A DNA stretch of 64,000 bases, taken from the NCBI GenBank assembly GCA_009775225.1, contig VSPE01000007.1, forward strand, positions 1 to 64,000, in the 5' to 3' direction. The stretch is from Muribaculaceae bacterium (GTDB taxonomy: Bacteria; Bacteroidota; Bacteroidia; Bacteroidales; Muribaculaceae). The notes under the pieces are model-generated. The model was not told where the DNA came from, made no database searches, and saw only the letters and a program-made list of their open reading frames with translations. Shown piece after piece: positions 16,631 through 25,032 of the stretch. A program made the position numbers and the translations under genes. How positions within the stretch are numbered: position 1 is the first letter of the stretch; the number at the start of each line of letters is the position of its first letter.

Positions 16631-17514
16631 TCGCGGTTTTTGGCAGCCTGCAATGTGTTAAGCATCAGCGACACAATGGTCATAGGGCCTACGCCGCCGG
16701 GCACGGGTGTGATTGCGGAGCATTTGGGTGCTACAGTATCGAAGTCGACATCGCCGCAGAGGCGGAAGCCCGATTTGCGCGAGGCATCGGGTACGCGGGT
16801 CGTGCCTACATCGACTACTACGGCTCCGTCGGCAACCATGTCGGCGGTAACAAAGCCGGGGCGACCGAGGGCTGCCACGAGGATGTCGGCCTGACAGGTG
16901 AGCGAGGCAAGCTCGGGAGTGGCGCTATGGCATACGGTCACGGTAGCGTCGGCCTGCGGCCCTTTCTGCATGAGCATGGCTGCGAGCGGCTTGCCTACAA
17001 TGTTGCTGCGGCCTACTATCACAACGCGCTTGCCGGCAGTGACGATGCCGTGGCGGCGCAGAAGCTCCACGATGCCTGCGGGAGTGGCTGAGTGGAAGCA
17101 GGGGAGTCCGACCGACTGGCGGCCTACATTGACGGGGTGAAAGCCGTCGACGTCCTTTGCCGGGTCGATTGCCTCGATTACGGCCTGCTCGTCGATATGG
17201 CGCGGCAGCGGCAGCTGCACGATGAACCCGTCGACGTCGGCATCCCTGTTTAGCCTGTCGATTTCGGACATGAGAACGGCAGGGTCGAGAGGCTGCTCGG
17301 GAGTGCTTTCCAGGCGGATGAGCGTGGAGGTGAACCCGCACTCTGCGCAGGCTTTCACTTTGTTGGCTACGTATGTCTCGCTGCCTCCGTCATGACCTAC
17401 AAGAATGGCGGCAAGGTGTGGCACTTTGAGCCCTTCGGCTTTTCTACGCTCCACCTCCTGCGCAATCTCGGCTTTGATTTGTGCCGCGGTGGCTTTTCCG
17501 TCGATAAGTTGCAT
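16627..17514 (-). CDS. folD: Bifunctional methylene-THF dehydrogenase/cyclohydrolase
   Basis: A 295-residue enzyme interconverting 5,10-methylene-, methenyl- and 10-formyl-tetrahydrofolate. The catalytic Tyr/Lys pair is in SETYVANKVKAC (about 50-61), the QLPLP motif follows near 100, and the NADP-binding loop is VVIVGRSNIVGKP. The C-terminal PVPGGVGPMTIVSLM motif is intact. Length is normal. It lies 42 nt after ffh and overlaps the CapA gene by 4 nt. Confidence 0.97.
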   Translation of the reverse strand: MQLIDGKATAAQIKAEIAQEVERRKAEGLKVPHLAAILVGHDGGSETYVANKVKACAECGFTSTLIRLESTPEQPLDPAVLMSEIDRLNRDADVDGFIVQLPLPRHIDEQAVIEAIDPAKDVDGFHPVNVGRQSVGLPCFHSATPAGIVELLRRHGIVTAGKRVVIVGRSNIVGKPLAAMLMQKGPQADATVTVCHSATPELASLTCQADILVAALGRPGFVTADMVADGAVVVDVGTTRVPDASRKSGFRLCGDVDFDTVAPKCSAITPVPGGVGPMTIVSLMLNTLQAAKNRD

Positions 17515-17556
17515 AGTGTGCTGTTCTGGTGTAATCCGTGAATAAAATTAAATAAA

Positions 17557-18909
17557 TCAGCGTCGGCGTTGCATTGCTTTTGCCTGACGCATCTGGCGCA
17601 TCATGGCGGCGGGATTGCTGCCCATGTTGCTCACCTGGTGCATTACTTTGCGTATTTGCTCGAACTGCTTGAGAAGGCGGTTCACATCCTGCACTTTTGT
17701 ACCCGAGCCGGCGGCTATGCGCTGTATGCGGGTGCCGCGAATTACTTCGGGATGCTCGCGCTCGTAGGGAGTCATGGAGCCGATTATGGCTTCGATGCTC
17801 TTGAATGCGTTGTTGTCGATGTCAACATCCTTGATAGCCTTTCCGACGCCGGGAATCATTGCCGCAAGGTCTTTGATGTTACCCATCTTCTTGATTTGGT
17901 TTATCTGCTTGAGGAAGTCGGTGAACGTAAACTGGTTCTTACGCAGCTTTTTTGCCAGTTCCTCGGCCTCTTTTTCGTCGTATTGGGCCTGTGCTTTTTC
18001 GACCAGCGACACGATATCGCCCATGCCGAGGATACGGTCGGCCATACGCGAGGGATAGAACACGTCGATGCCGTCGAGGCTTTCGCCTGTACCGACAAAT
18101 TTGATAGACTTATCGACCACGCTGCGGATAGAGAGCGCCGCGCCGCCGCGGGTGTCGCCGTCGAGCTTGGTGAGCACCACGCCGCCGAAATCGAGACGCT
18201 CGTTGAAGGTCTTGGCAGTGTTTACGGCGTCCTGGCCGGTCATGGCATCGACCACGAAGAGTGTTTCGCCGGGATTGATTGCTTTCTTGATAGCCTCGAT
18301 TTCATCCATCATCTGCTCGTCGACAGCGAGTCGGCCGGCGGTATCGACAATCACGAGGTCGTAGCTGTGAGCCTTGGCGTAGTCTACGGCGCGGCGAGCA
18401 ATGCCGACCGGGTCTTTAACGCCGTCTTCGGTGTAGACGTCCACCCCAATCGACTCTGCCAGAACTTTGAGCTGGTCGATAGCGGCAGGGCGATATACGT
18501 CGCATGCTACAAGGAGCGGACGCATCGACTTCTCTGCCTTGAGTTTTTTTGCGAGCTTGCCGGTGAAAGTGGTCTTACCCGAACCCTGAAGGCCCGACAT
18601 GAGTATTATGGCGGGGCGGCCCGTTATAGTGAGGGGCGAGGCGTCGCCACCCATAAGGCTTGCGAGCTCGTCGTGCACGATTTTAACCATGAGCTCGCCC
18701 GGCTTGATAGCGTTTATAACGTTCTGGCCGAGGGCTTTCTGTTTTACGGTGTCGGTAAATGTCTTGGCGACCTTATAGTTGACGTCGGCGTCGATAAGGG
18801 CGCGGCGCACATCTTTGAGAGTTTCGGCTACGTTTATCTCGGTAATTCGACCTTGACCTTTAAGAAGCTTGAAACTGCGCTCAAGGCGGTCGCTAAGTTT
18901 TTCGAACAT
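17557..18909 (-). CDS. ffh: Signal recognition particle protein (SRP54)
   Basis: A 450-residue GTPase that binds 4.5S RNA and signal sequences of nascent membrane proteins. An N domain (1-90) is followed by the G domain with GLQGSGKTT (about 106-114), DVYRPAA, DTAGR and TKLDGD, then the M domain (about 325-450), rich in Met towards its end (SNMGSNPAAMMRQMRQAKAM). All G motifs are intact. Gap to panD is 6 nt, so it is probably transcribed with panC and panD. Confidence 0.98.
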   Translation of the reverse strand: MFEKLSDRLERSFKLLKGQGRITEINVAETLKDVRRALIDADVNYKVAKTFTDTVKQKALGQNVINAIKPGELMVKIVHDELASLMGGDASPLTITGRPAIILMSGLQGSGKTTFTGKLAKKLKAEKSMRPLLVACDVYRPAAIDQLKVLAESIGVDVYTEDGVKDPVGIARRAVDYAKAHSYDLVIVDTAGRLAVDEQMMDEIEAIKKAINPGETLFVVDAMTGQDAVNTAKTFNERLDFGGVVLTKLDGDTRGGAALSIRSVVDKSIKFVGTGESLDGIDVFYPSRMADRILGMGDIVSLVEKAQAQYDEKEAEELAKKLRKNQFTFTDFLKQINQIKKMGNIKDLAAMIPGVGKAIKDVDIDNNAFKSIEAIIGSMTPYEREHPEVIRGTRIQRIAAGSGTKVQDVNRLLKQFEQIRKVMHQVSNMGSNPAAMMRQMRQAKAMQRRR

Positions 18910-18915
18910 GGGCTC

Positions 18916-19269
18916 TTATTGTATTAGCTTGTTTGTTGCGGTATCGGGGAAAATAACTTTGGGCTTGAAGGTGCGTGCTTCTTCGGGTGTCATGGAGGCA
19001 TAGCTCATGATGATGACTATGTCACCGGGCTGAACCAATCGTGCAGCAGCGCCGTTGAGGCAGATTGTACCTTCGCCGCGTGCGCCGGGAATTGTGTATG
19101 TGTCGAGGCGTGCGCCGTTATTGTTGTTGACTATGTACACACGCTCTCCCGGCAGTATGCCGGCGGCGTCGAGAAGGTCTTCATCGATAGTGATGCTACC
19201 TATATAGTCGAGGCGTGCCTCCGTTACGGTCACGCGGTGTATCTTTGATTTCAGTACCTGGATATACAT
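18916..19269 (-). CDS. panD: Aspartate 1-decarboxylase proenzyme
   Basis: A 117-residue pyruvoyl enzyme that makes beta-alanine for pantothenate. The self-cleavage site is Gly24-Ser25 in YIGSITID, and the YIVNNNNGARLDTY stretch lines the active site. Length is normal. It is 12 nt downstream of panC, whose product joins beta-alanine to pantoate, so the two steps are co-transcribed. The ketopantoate genes panB and panE are not in the window. Confidence 0.97.
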   Translation of the reverse strand: MYIQVLKSKIHRVTVTEARLDYIGSITIDEDLLDAAGILPGERVYIVNNNNGARLDTYTIPGARGEGTICLNGAAARLVQPGDIVIIMSYASMTPEEARTFKPKVIFPDTATNKLIQ

Positions 19270-19281
19270 GGTTGTTGAGTG

Positions 19282-20130
19282 TCAGTATCGTATATTGTCG
19301 ATGAGGCGTACGCCACCGCAGTATACGGTGACACATCCGACGGCTCCGTGCTCGCCGGCTTCATCCCAACTGCCGATGGGCTGCATGCTTGCGGCATCTA
19401 CTATCTGATAATATTCTGTCTCGAGGCCGGCTACGCCGTTGATAGCGGCTTCGGTGGCCTTGGCAGTCTCCACAGGGCTCATGCCGTCGGCTTTCAGCCT
19501 GAGGCTCTCAAGAAGTATGCGGCGTATGGCGGGCGCTATGGCGCGGGCTTCGGCCGACAGGCGTACGTTGCGGCTCGACAGAGCCAGACCGTCGCTTTCG
19601 CGTACAATGGGGCAGGGTACAATCTCCAGCTCGAAGCCTTCAAGCGCTACCATGCGGCGTATCACGGCAATCTGTTGGAAGTCTTTCTCTCCAAAATATG
19701 CGCGGGTGGGGCGTGTCATGGCGAAGAGTTTGCTTACTATTTGTGCCACGCCGTTGAAGTGGCCCGGACGCATTGCGCCTTCCATTACTTCGGCAACAGG
19801 GCCGAGGTCGAATACACGAGTGTCGGGTTCGGGATACACTTCCTCAATCGAAGGCACGAAGGCAAAGTCCACGCCACACTCTTCGAGCATACGGCAGTCG
19901 GCTTCCTCTGTGCGCGGATATGTGCGGAGGTCGTCGGGATTATTGAATTGCGTAGGATTGACAAAGACGCTTACAATCACGATATCGTTCTCGGAGCGGG
20001 CACGCTCCACAAGCGAGCGATGGCCTGCATGGAGCGCACCCATAGTAGGCACGAGTCCTATGCTTTTGCCTTCCTGTCGGGCTGCTTCAACAGCCGCGTC
20101 GAGGCTTTTTACGCTGCGGATTATTTCCAT
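19282..20130 (-). CDS. panC: Pantothenate synthetase
   Basis: A 282-residue ATP-dependent ligase joining pantoate and beta-alanine. The HIGH-type nucleotide site is PTMGALHAGHRSL (about 28-40), FVNPTQF follows, and the KMSKS-like SSRNVRLS lies near 180. Length is normal. It is the first gene of the long unit panC-panD-ffh-folD-capA-trmN-CPBP-bioGC-bioD, all with short gaps or overlaps, and a good promoter lies about 40 nt upstream. Confidence 0.97.
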   Translation of the reverse strand: MEIIRSVKSLDAAVEAARQEGKSIGLVPTMGALHAGHRSLVERARSENDIVIVSVFVNPTQFNNPDDLRTYPRTEEADCRMLEECGVDFAFVPSIEEVYPEPDTRVFDLGPVAEVMEGAMRPGHFNGVAQIVSKLFAMTRPTRAYFGEKDFQQIAVIRRMVALEGFELEIVPCPIVRESDGLALSSRNVRLSAEARAIAPAIRRILLESLRLKADGMSPVETAKATEAAINGVAGLETEYYQIVDAASMQPIGSWDEAGEHGAVGCVTVYCGGVRLIDNIRY

Positions 20131-20171
20131 TTCTGTTTTTGATATGTCTCTTGAATGGTAATATTTGGCTG

Positions 20172-20203
20172 CAAAATTACAAAATTATCATAACACAGCC
20201 AAA
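20172..20203 (-). promoter_or_regulatory. Promoter of the panC operon
   Basis: On the minus strand a -33 TTTG (20200-20203) is followed after 20 nt by TAATTTTG (20172-20179). A second copy of the -7 octamer overlaps the spacer (20180-20187). Predicted leader before panC is about 37 nt. Confidence 0.65.
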
Positions 20204-20221
20204 GCTTTTTTGTAAAAGCGC

Positions 20222-21238
20222 TCACCTGATGCCTCGGGCGTCGAGGGCGCGATGATAGCGCGCCGCGTTGATGCGGTGACGGGCATAGTCGGTGGCAAAC
20301 TCATGATAACCCGAGAAGTCGGCCTTGGCGCACATATAGAGGTAATTGTGCTTCGGCGCCGAGAGTACGGCATCGAGAGTGGCGGCTTCGACGATGCGTA
20401 TAGGCCCGGGGGGGAGTCCTTTGTTGCGGTATGTGTTATACGGCGATTCGGTTTTCAGAAGAGGGCCTGTGATGCGTCGTGCCGCGAAGTTGCCGGAGGC
20501 GAATTTCAGAGTGGGGTCGCTCTGGAGTTCCATGCCTTTTTCGAGGCGGTTTATATACAGGCGTGCCACTTTGGGCTGCTCGTCGCGTTTGTTGGTTTCT
20601 TCTTCGACGATTGATGCTATAGTGTGCACTTCTTCGGGTGAGAGTCCGAGCGCCTTGGCCTTGGCCTTACGCTCTTCGTTCCAGAATTTAGAGCGATAGC
20701 CCGCAAGTGTGTGTATCACCTTTTCAGGCGAAGTTGTCCAGTAAAACTCGTAGGTGTCGGGCAGGAAAGCGGCTTGATATTGTGCCTTGGTGAAGCCTTG
20801 TGCGGGCAATACACTGTCGGCAGCGCCCATAAACTCAGTGGAGTCGAACTCCATAAGCGAGGCCGCACGCGAGGCAAGCTCGGATATAAGGCGCATATTG
20901 TTGAATGTAAATCTGACGGGCGTCTGATTTCCTTTCGCGATATTGCGGGCTACTTTTATTGCCGTCATGCCGGGACGCACCTCATAGGAGCCGTGGGCCA
21001 GGCTTGGTTTGCCTCCCTGCAGTTGCCAGAGTAAGGCGGCCTTCTTGCCGAACGAATTGCCAAGGGCATCGGTGAGTGCCTTCTCTACATCGGAGCCACT
21101 TGCGTCGGCATGGATTTCTACGCGTGTGGTCTCATATTCGTATTCGGCGAATACTGTATTCTTTACAAGCAGGGCGGCAATGATTGCCAAAGCTGCAAGG
21201 ATTATAAATATGTATAAAATGATGTGTTTCTTTTTCAT
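20222..21238 (-). CDS. mltG: Endolytic murein transglycosylase MltG
   Basis: A 338-residue inner-membrane protein (helix at about 5-26) with a LysM-like region (30-110) and a YceG catalytic domain. The catalytic glutamate is in IASIVEEETNKRDE (about 208-220), and FLPDTYEFYW is the conserved stretch before it. MltG cuts nascent glycan strands and so limits their length. It ends the patB-dapF-AI-2E-mltG unit with a 12-nt gap to the previous stop. Confidence 0.95.
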   Translation of the reverse strand: MKKKHIILYIFIILAALAIIAALLVKNTVFAEYEYETTRVEIHADASGSDVEKALTDALGNSFGKKAALLWQLQGGKPSLAHGSYEVRPGMTAIKVARNIAKGNQTPVRFTFNNMRLISELASRAASLMEFDSTEFMGAADSVLPAQGFTKAQYQAAFLPDTYEFYWTTSPEKVIHTLAGYRSKFWNEERKAKAKALGLSPEEVHTIASIVEEETNKRDEQPKVARLYINRLEKGMELQSDPTLKFASGNFAARRITGPLLKTESPYNTYRNKGLPPGPIRIVEAATLDAVLSAPKHNYLYMCAKADFSGYHEFATDYARHRINAARYHRALDARGIR

Positions 21239-21250
21239 GGTTAATGCAGT

Positions 21251-22381
21251 TTATCGGGCGAGCTTTTTGTTGTCGGATATTCTATCCTCGCGCGAAGTGA
21301 TATATACATCGTAATATGCCAGCAGCAAGGTTGTGAGAGGCAATGCTATAATCAGACCGATGAAGCCAAGGAGCGTGCCCCACACCGAGAGTGACAGAAG
21401 GATGACAGCAGGGTTGAGGCCCATAGCCTTACCCATGATTTTGGGCGTGAGGAAGAAGTCCTGGATGCACTGCACCACTACATAGACAGCCATTGCCGAG
21501 AGCCAGATGCCCCAGAAATCTGTCGTGCCGTCTACCGACATGACAAGGCATAGCAGTGTTACAGGAACGAGAGATATGAGTTGCAGATATGGCACCATGT
21601 TCAGCAGACCGATGAATAGGCCCAGTACTATGGCCATAGGCAATCCTATGATGCTGAACCCGATGCAGAACAGTATTCCCACGATGAAGGCCACGAGTGC
21701 CTGTCCGCGGAAGTAGTGATTCATGGAGCGCTTTACATCCGAGAGAATACGGAAGGTGTTTGAGCGGTATTTGGGCGGCACAAGCCGCTTGAAGCCTGAG
21801 AGCAGTCGCTCGTAATCTATCATGATGAATACTACGTACAGCACCACCACAAACCAGTTGAAGATGCCGAGTACAATATTGTATCCGCCTGCAATAAAGG
21901 AGCCTGCTGCATCGAGTATCGACTTTATATCCTGTCGGGTAAGTTTCTGGGCAATTTTGGCGAAGTCAATGTTGTCACGCAGAAAATCGTGCAGCCAGCC
22001 CGGGAGCATCGTTACATCTGTGCCCCGCTCGGAGTAATGGTTCACGAATGCAGCCACCTGGTGCATTTCCGACAATATCGACGGTACTACGAATACCGAT
22101 GCCGTGACTGCGAGAAGCACACACTCGAATAGTGTCATCACGATAGGCAGCCAGCGGTGGCGTACGCTAAGCAGGCGTTTGTTGTACTGTACCAAGGGCT
22201 CCAGAAGGTAGGCTATAAGCCATGCAACCAAGAATGGCATCAGCACAGCTTTAAGTAGCCCTATAAGCCATACGGCAAGGGCTATTGACGCTACTGTGAT
22301 GAGCATCCTGACCACGCGGTCGAATGTGAAAGGCCTGCTTTGTTGCTGTGTGGGCCTGTAGGATGTCGGGGTGTCGCCCAT
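21251..22381 (-). CDS. AI-2E family (PerM-type) transporter
   Basis: A 376-residue polytopic membrane protein with hydrophobic segments at about 26-70, 160-190 and four in the last 150 residues. The family's C-terminal block GLNPAVILLSLSVWGTLLG is present, followed by IALPLTTLLLAYY. The family exports or exchanges small molecules; AI-2 transport is shown only for some members. A paralogue with the same C-terminal block is encoded at 45185-46276. It sits 13 nt after dapF. Confidence 0.9.
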   Translation of the reverse strand: MGDTPTSYRPTQQQSRPFTFDRVVRMLITVASIALAVWLIGLLKAVLMPFLVAWLIAYLLEPLVQYNKRLLSVRHRWLPIVMTLFECVLLAVTASVFVVPSILSEMHQVAAFVNHYSERGTDVTMLPGWLHDFLRDNIDFAKIAQKLTRQDIKSILDAAGSFIAGGYNIVLGIFNWFVVVLYVVFIMIDYERLLSGFKRLVPPKYRSNTFRILSDVKRSMNHYFRGQALVAFIVGILFCIGFSIIGLPMAIVLGLFIGLLNMVPYLQLISLVPVTLLCLVMSVDGTTDFWGIWLSAMAVYVVVQCIQDFFLTPKIMGKAMGLNPAVILLSLSVWGTLLGFIGLIIALPLTTLLLAYYDVYITSREDRISDNKKLAR

Positions 22382-22394
22382 AATCAGGAATGAG

Positions 22395-23192
22395 TTATTG
22401 CTGTACAGTGCCGGTGAATACCGTTTCGGCCGGCCCTGTCATGAGTAAATGATTGGTGTCCGGGTCTATGTCGATGAGGAGAATGCCTCCGGTCAGGTGT
22501 ACCTCTACAGGATAGTCGGCTCTGCCAGTGGCAACAGCAGCAGCAGCAGTCGCGCAGGCGCCGGTTCCGCAGGCTTCTGTTTCGCCAACGCCACGTTCCC
22601 ATGTGCGCTGATACACAGTGTGGCGGTCGGTGTCTACGGTTGCAAATTCTATATTCGCTTTTTGTGGCCATACTCCCGCGTATTCAAGAGCCGGGCCGGC
22701 AACGCCAAGCGCGATTGCCGACGGGTCGCTTACGAACGCCACGCCGTGCGGATTGCCTGTCGAAACTTCTGTCACGGAGAAGTCTCCGCAAGGTGTGCCG
22801 AGAGTGTGCTGCGCGCCGGTTTCGGGCAATCCCATGTCAACTGTCACGCTCTCAACCGTGCCGTCGGCACCTTGCTTTATGCAGAGCTTCTTGTGGCCGC
22901 TCATGGTGGCAATGACAGGGGTGGGCGAACTGCATAGTCCGTTGTCGCGGATGTATTTGCCTACGCACCTTATTCCATTGCCGCACATCTGTGCCTCGCT
23001 TCCGTCGGCATTGAATATGCGCATGCGGCAGTCGGCCACAGCGTCTTTGCCGATTACGATAAGGCCATCGGCGCCTATGCCCCTGTGGCGGTCGCACAGG
23101 CGGCGTGCAAGCTTGTGATAGTCGGTATCTGCGCGGTCTTCGATTACAACGAAGTCGTTGCCGAGGCCGTGCATCTTGGTAAAGTGCAGCAT
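22395..23192 (-). CDS. dapF: Diaminopimelate epimerase
   Basis: A 265-residue cofactor-independent epimerase converting LL- to meso-diaminopimelate for lysine and peptidoglycan. The two active-site cysteines are C70 in QMCGNGIRC and C208 in EACGTGA, and the N-terminal MHGLGNDFVVIE is characteristic. Length is normal. It starts 4 nt after the aminotransferase stop, suggesting a shared role, and mltG lies two genes downstream. Confidence 0.97.
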   Translation of the reverse strand: MLHFTKMHGLGNDFVVIEDRADTDYHKLARRLCDRHRGIGADGLIVIGKDAVADCRMRIFNADGSEAQMCGNGIRCVGKYIRDNGLCSSPTPVIATMSGHKKLCIKQGADGTVESVTVDMGLPETGAQHTLGTPCGDFSVTEVSTGNPHGVAFVSDPSAIALGVAGPALEYAGVWPQKANIEFATVDTDRHTVYQRTWERGVGETEACGTGACATAAAAVATGRADYPVEVHLTGGILLIDIDPDTNHLLMTGPAETVFTGTVQQ

Positions 23193-23196
23193 AGTC

Positions 23197-24384
23197 TTAT
23201 CGCGGGAGCTTGTTTATGGCCTCCCGGATGTTATTGAGGCCGGTGTTGAGAATACTGCGCGGCACTCCGATGTTCAGACGCACCATGCCGGTGCCTTCCA
23301 CACCGAATGAGGCTCCGTCGCTTACGGCTACGTGGGCGTCGTCGACGAGCATACGGGTGAGGCCTTCGTGACTAAGTCCGAGGGCATTGAAGTCTATCCA
23401 CAGTCCGAAGCCTGCCTGTGGCATCACTGCGTCGACACCGGGAATGTTTTTATGAATGTAGTCTATGGCATAAGTGGCGTTGTCGCGGAGGTAGACAAGG
23501 AGCGCGTCGAGCCACTCCTCGCAGCGTGTATAAGCTGCTATAGTACCGTATATGGCGGAAATCGGCGGAGTGTCGAACTCGCTTGCCTTGAGCCAGTCGA
23601 AGAAGCCTTGACGCAGTTCTGGCGATTTTACAACCGTCCATGCGCTGGCTATGCCGGGAATGTTGAAGGACTTCGACGGTGCGCCGAGTGTCACAGTGAT
23701 TGCTGCCGCCGTGTCGGAGACCGATGCCGTAGGGATGTGTTTTGTGCCGGGCAGAACCAGGTCGGCATATATCTCGTCGGAGAGAATAAGCACATTGTGC
23801 TTTGCGCAGATGTCGGCCACGCGCCGAAGGGTGTCGGCATCCCATTGAAGGCCTATAGGGTTGTGCGGATTGCACACAATCATCATGGTCGGGTGCTCGG
23901 CTTCGATTGTTTTCTCAAGAGCGTCGAGGGCCATGCTGTAGTGCCCGTCGGCGACGTGAAGCGGGTTTGTCACGGCGATACGACCGTTTCCTTCTATCAC
24001 CGAACGGAAAGAGTGATACACCGGGGGCTGGATGAGTATCTTATCGCCGGGCCGGGTGAAGTAGTTGACGCATAGGCCTATTGCTTTCTTGACTCCGGGC
24101 ATGAAGTCGACTTCGGTAGGCTCTACCTGCCAGCCGTGTCGATGACACAGCCATGAGGCTATGCTTTCTTTGAATGTTGCCGGGGCTGTGGTGTAGCCGA
24201 GTATGGGACGGCTTACTGCTTTTATAAGTGCGTCGGTCACAGGCTGGGGCACACAGAAGTCCATATCTGCAATCCACAGAGGAAGCAAATCGGTACGTCC
24301 GTATTTCTCTTCAAGCTCTTCGTATTTTGTGGCGTCGCTATCTTTTCTGTAATATATTCTGTCGAAATAGAGTTCACTAATCAT
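23197..24384 (-). CDS. PatB/MalY-type PLP-dependent aminotransferase or C-S lyase
   Basis: A 395-residue fold-type I PLP enzyme. The start is ATG 24384 (MISELYFDRI), because an in-frame TTG at 24393 falls inside the promoter's -7 box. The PLP lysine is K238 in GAPSKSFNIPG, CNPHNPIG (about 171-178) binds cofactor phosphate and substrate, and LPLWIADMDF (34-43) is the PatB/MalY signature. Such enzymes are cystathionine beta-lyases or aminotransferases. Its place directly before dapF would also suit a diaminopimelate-related aminotransferase, but the sequence looks PatB-like rather than DapL-like, so the substrate remains open. Confidence 0.85.
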   Translation of the reverse strand: MISELYFDRIYYRKDSDATKYEELEEKYGRTDLLPLWIADMDFCVPQPVTDALIKAVSRPILGYTTAPATFKESIASWLCHRHGWQVEPTEVDFMPGVKKAIGLCVNYFTRPGDKILIQPPVYHSFRSVIEGNGRIAVTNPLHVADGHYSMALDALEKTIEAEHPTMMIVCNPHNPIGLQWDADTLRRVADICAKHNVLILSDEIYADLVLPGTKHIPTASVSDTAAAITVTLGAPSKSFNIPGIASAWTVVKSPELRQGFFDWLKASEFDTPPISAIYGTIAAYTRCEEWLDALLVYLRDNATYAIDYIHKNIPGVDAVMPQAGFGLWIDFNALGLSHEGLTRMLVDDAHVAVSDGASFGVEGTGMVRLNIGVPRSILNTGLNNIREAINKLPR

Positions 24385-24390
24385 AATGTG

Positions 24391-24421
24391 CAAAATTAGT
24401 CATCTTTGTTGACTCGGGCAA
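24391..24421 (-). promoter_or_regulatory. Promoter of the patB-dapF-mltG unit
   Basis: On the minus strand TTG (24419-24421) is followed after 20 nt by TAATTTTG (24391-24398). The box ends 6 nt before the ATG at 24384, predicting a leaderless or nearly leaderless mRNA. Confidence 0.65.
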
Positions 24422-24489
24422 TATGTCGCTGCTACTATTTAGTTTATTTAATTAAAATGCGTCAATTAAGCGAGAGAAGAGGCCGCACA

Positions 24490-24978
24490 TTATTTTATGA
24501 TGCTTTCAAGCGTTGCATCATCGGGGTTGAGTGCCAGAATTTTGCCGTCGGGCGCGATGAGAGCTGTGCCGAAGCCTTTGTCGAGGCCGTAGTCGCGGGC
24601 AACCACAGCGGCAGTGTCGCCCGAGGCGTGGTACTGGTTATCGGCCTCAAGGCTGTCGCGGCGGACTATTTCGCGGAAGAGTGCTTCAGAGTCGTCGAAG
24701 TTTACGCCGACTACTTTGACTGGTGCCGACGGGTGTGCGCGGTGCCACGCCGTGTACAGATTTGCGGCCTGGCGCGATGGGGCGTCGGTACTCGACCAAA
24801 AGCAGAGCAGCACATAATCGCCGCGCAGCCTGTCGAGCGCAATCGTGCTGTCGGCCTGCTGCAGCGCGAGCGCCGGTGCCGACATGCCGGGAGCGGTGCG
24901 GCTATGTTCCGAGACATAACCGCCTGCAAACAGAAGCAGCCCCACAGCGAGTGCTATAAGAAAAAATGTCTGTTTCAC
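24490..24978 (-). CDS. Membrane-anchored thioredoxin-fold protein without CxxC
   Basis: A 162-residue protein with an N-terminal hydrophobic helix (about 4-22) and a periplasmic TlpA/AhpC-like thioredoxin fold. The strand before the active site reads YVLLCFWSSTDAPSRQ (about 55-70), where Ser, Thr, Asp and Ala replace the usual CxxC, so it cannot do dithiol redox chemistry there. The single Cys in LLCFW lies within the strand. A later VVGVNFDDSE and the FGTALIAPDGKI hairpin support the fold. It starts 54 nt after the rmuC stop and may share its mRNA. Confidence 0.7.
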   Translation of the reverse strand: MKQTFFLIALAVGLLLFAGGYVSEHSRTAPGMSAPALALQQADSTIALDRLRGDYVLLCFWSSTDAPSRQAANLYTAWHRAHPSAPVKVVGVNFDDSEALFREIVRRDSLEADNQYHASGDTAAVVARDYGLDKGFGTALIAPDGKILALNPDDATLESIIK

Positions 24979-25032
24979 GCAGTTGTTCTCCTTTCTTATC
25001 GAATAACAACAGAAAGGCTTACAACGTTCGCG

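Noticed and set aside
17569..18927. Long plus-strand open frame opposite ffh
   Set aside because: ffh on the minus strand is unmistakable; the opposite frame shows only shadow composition.
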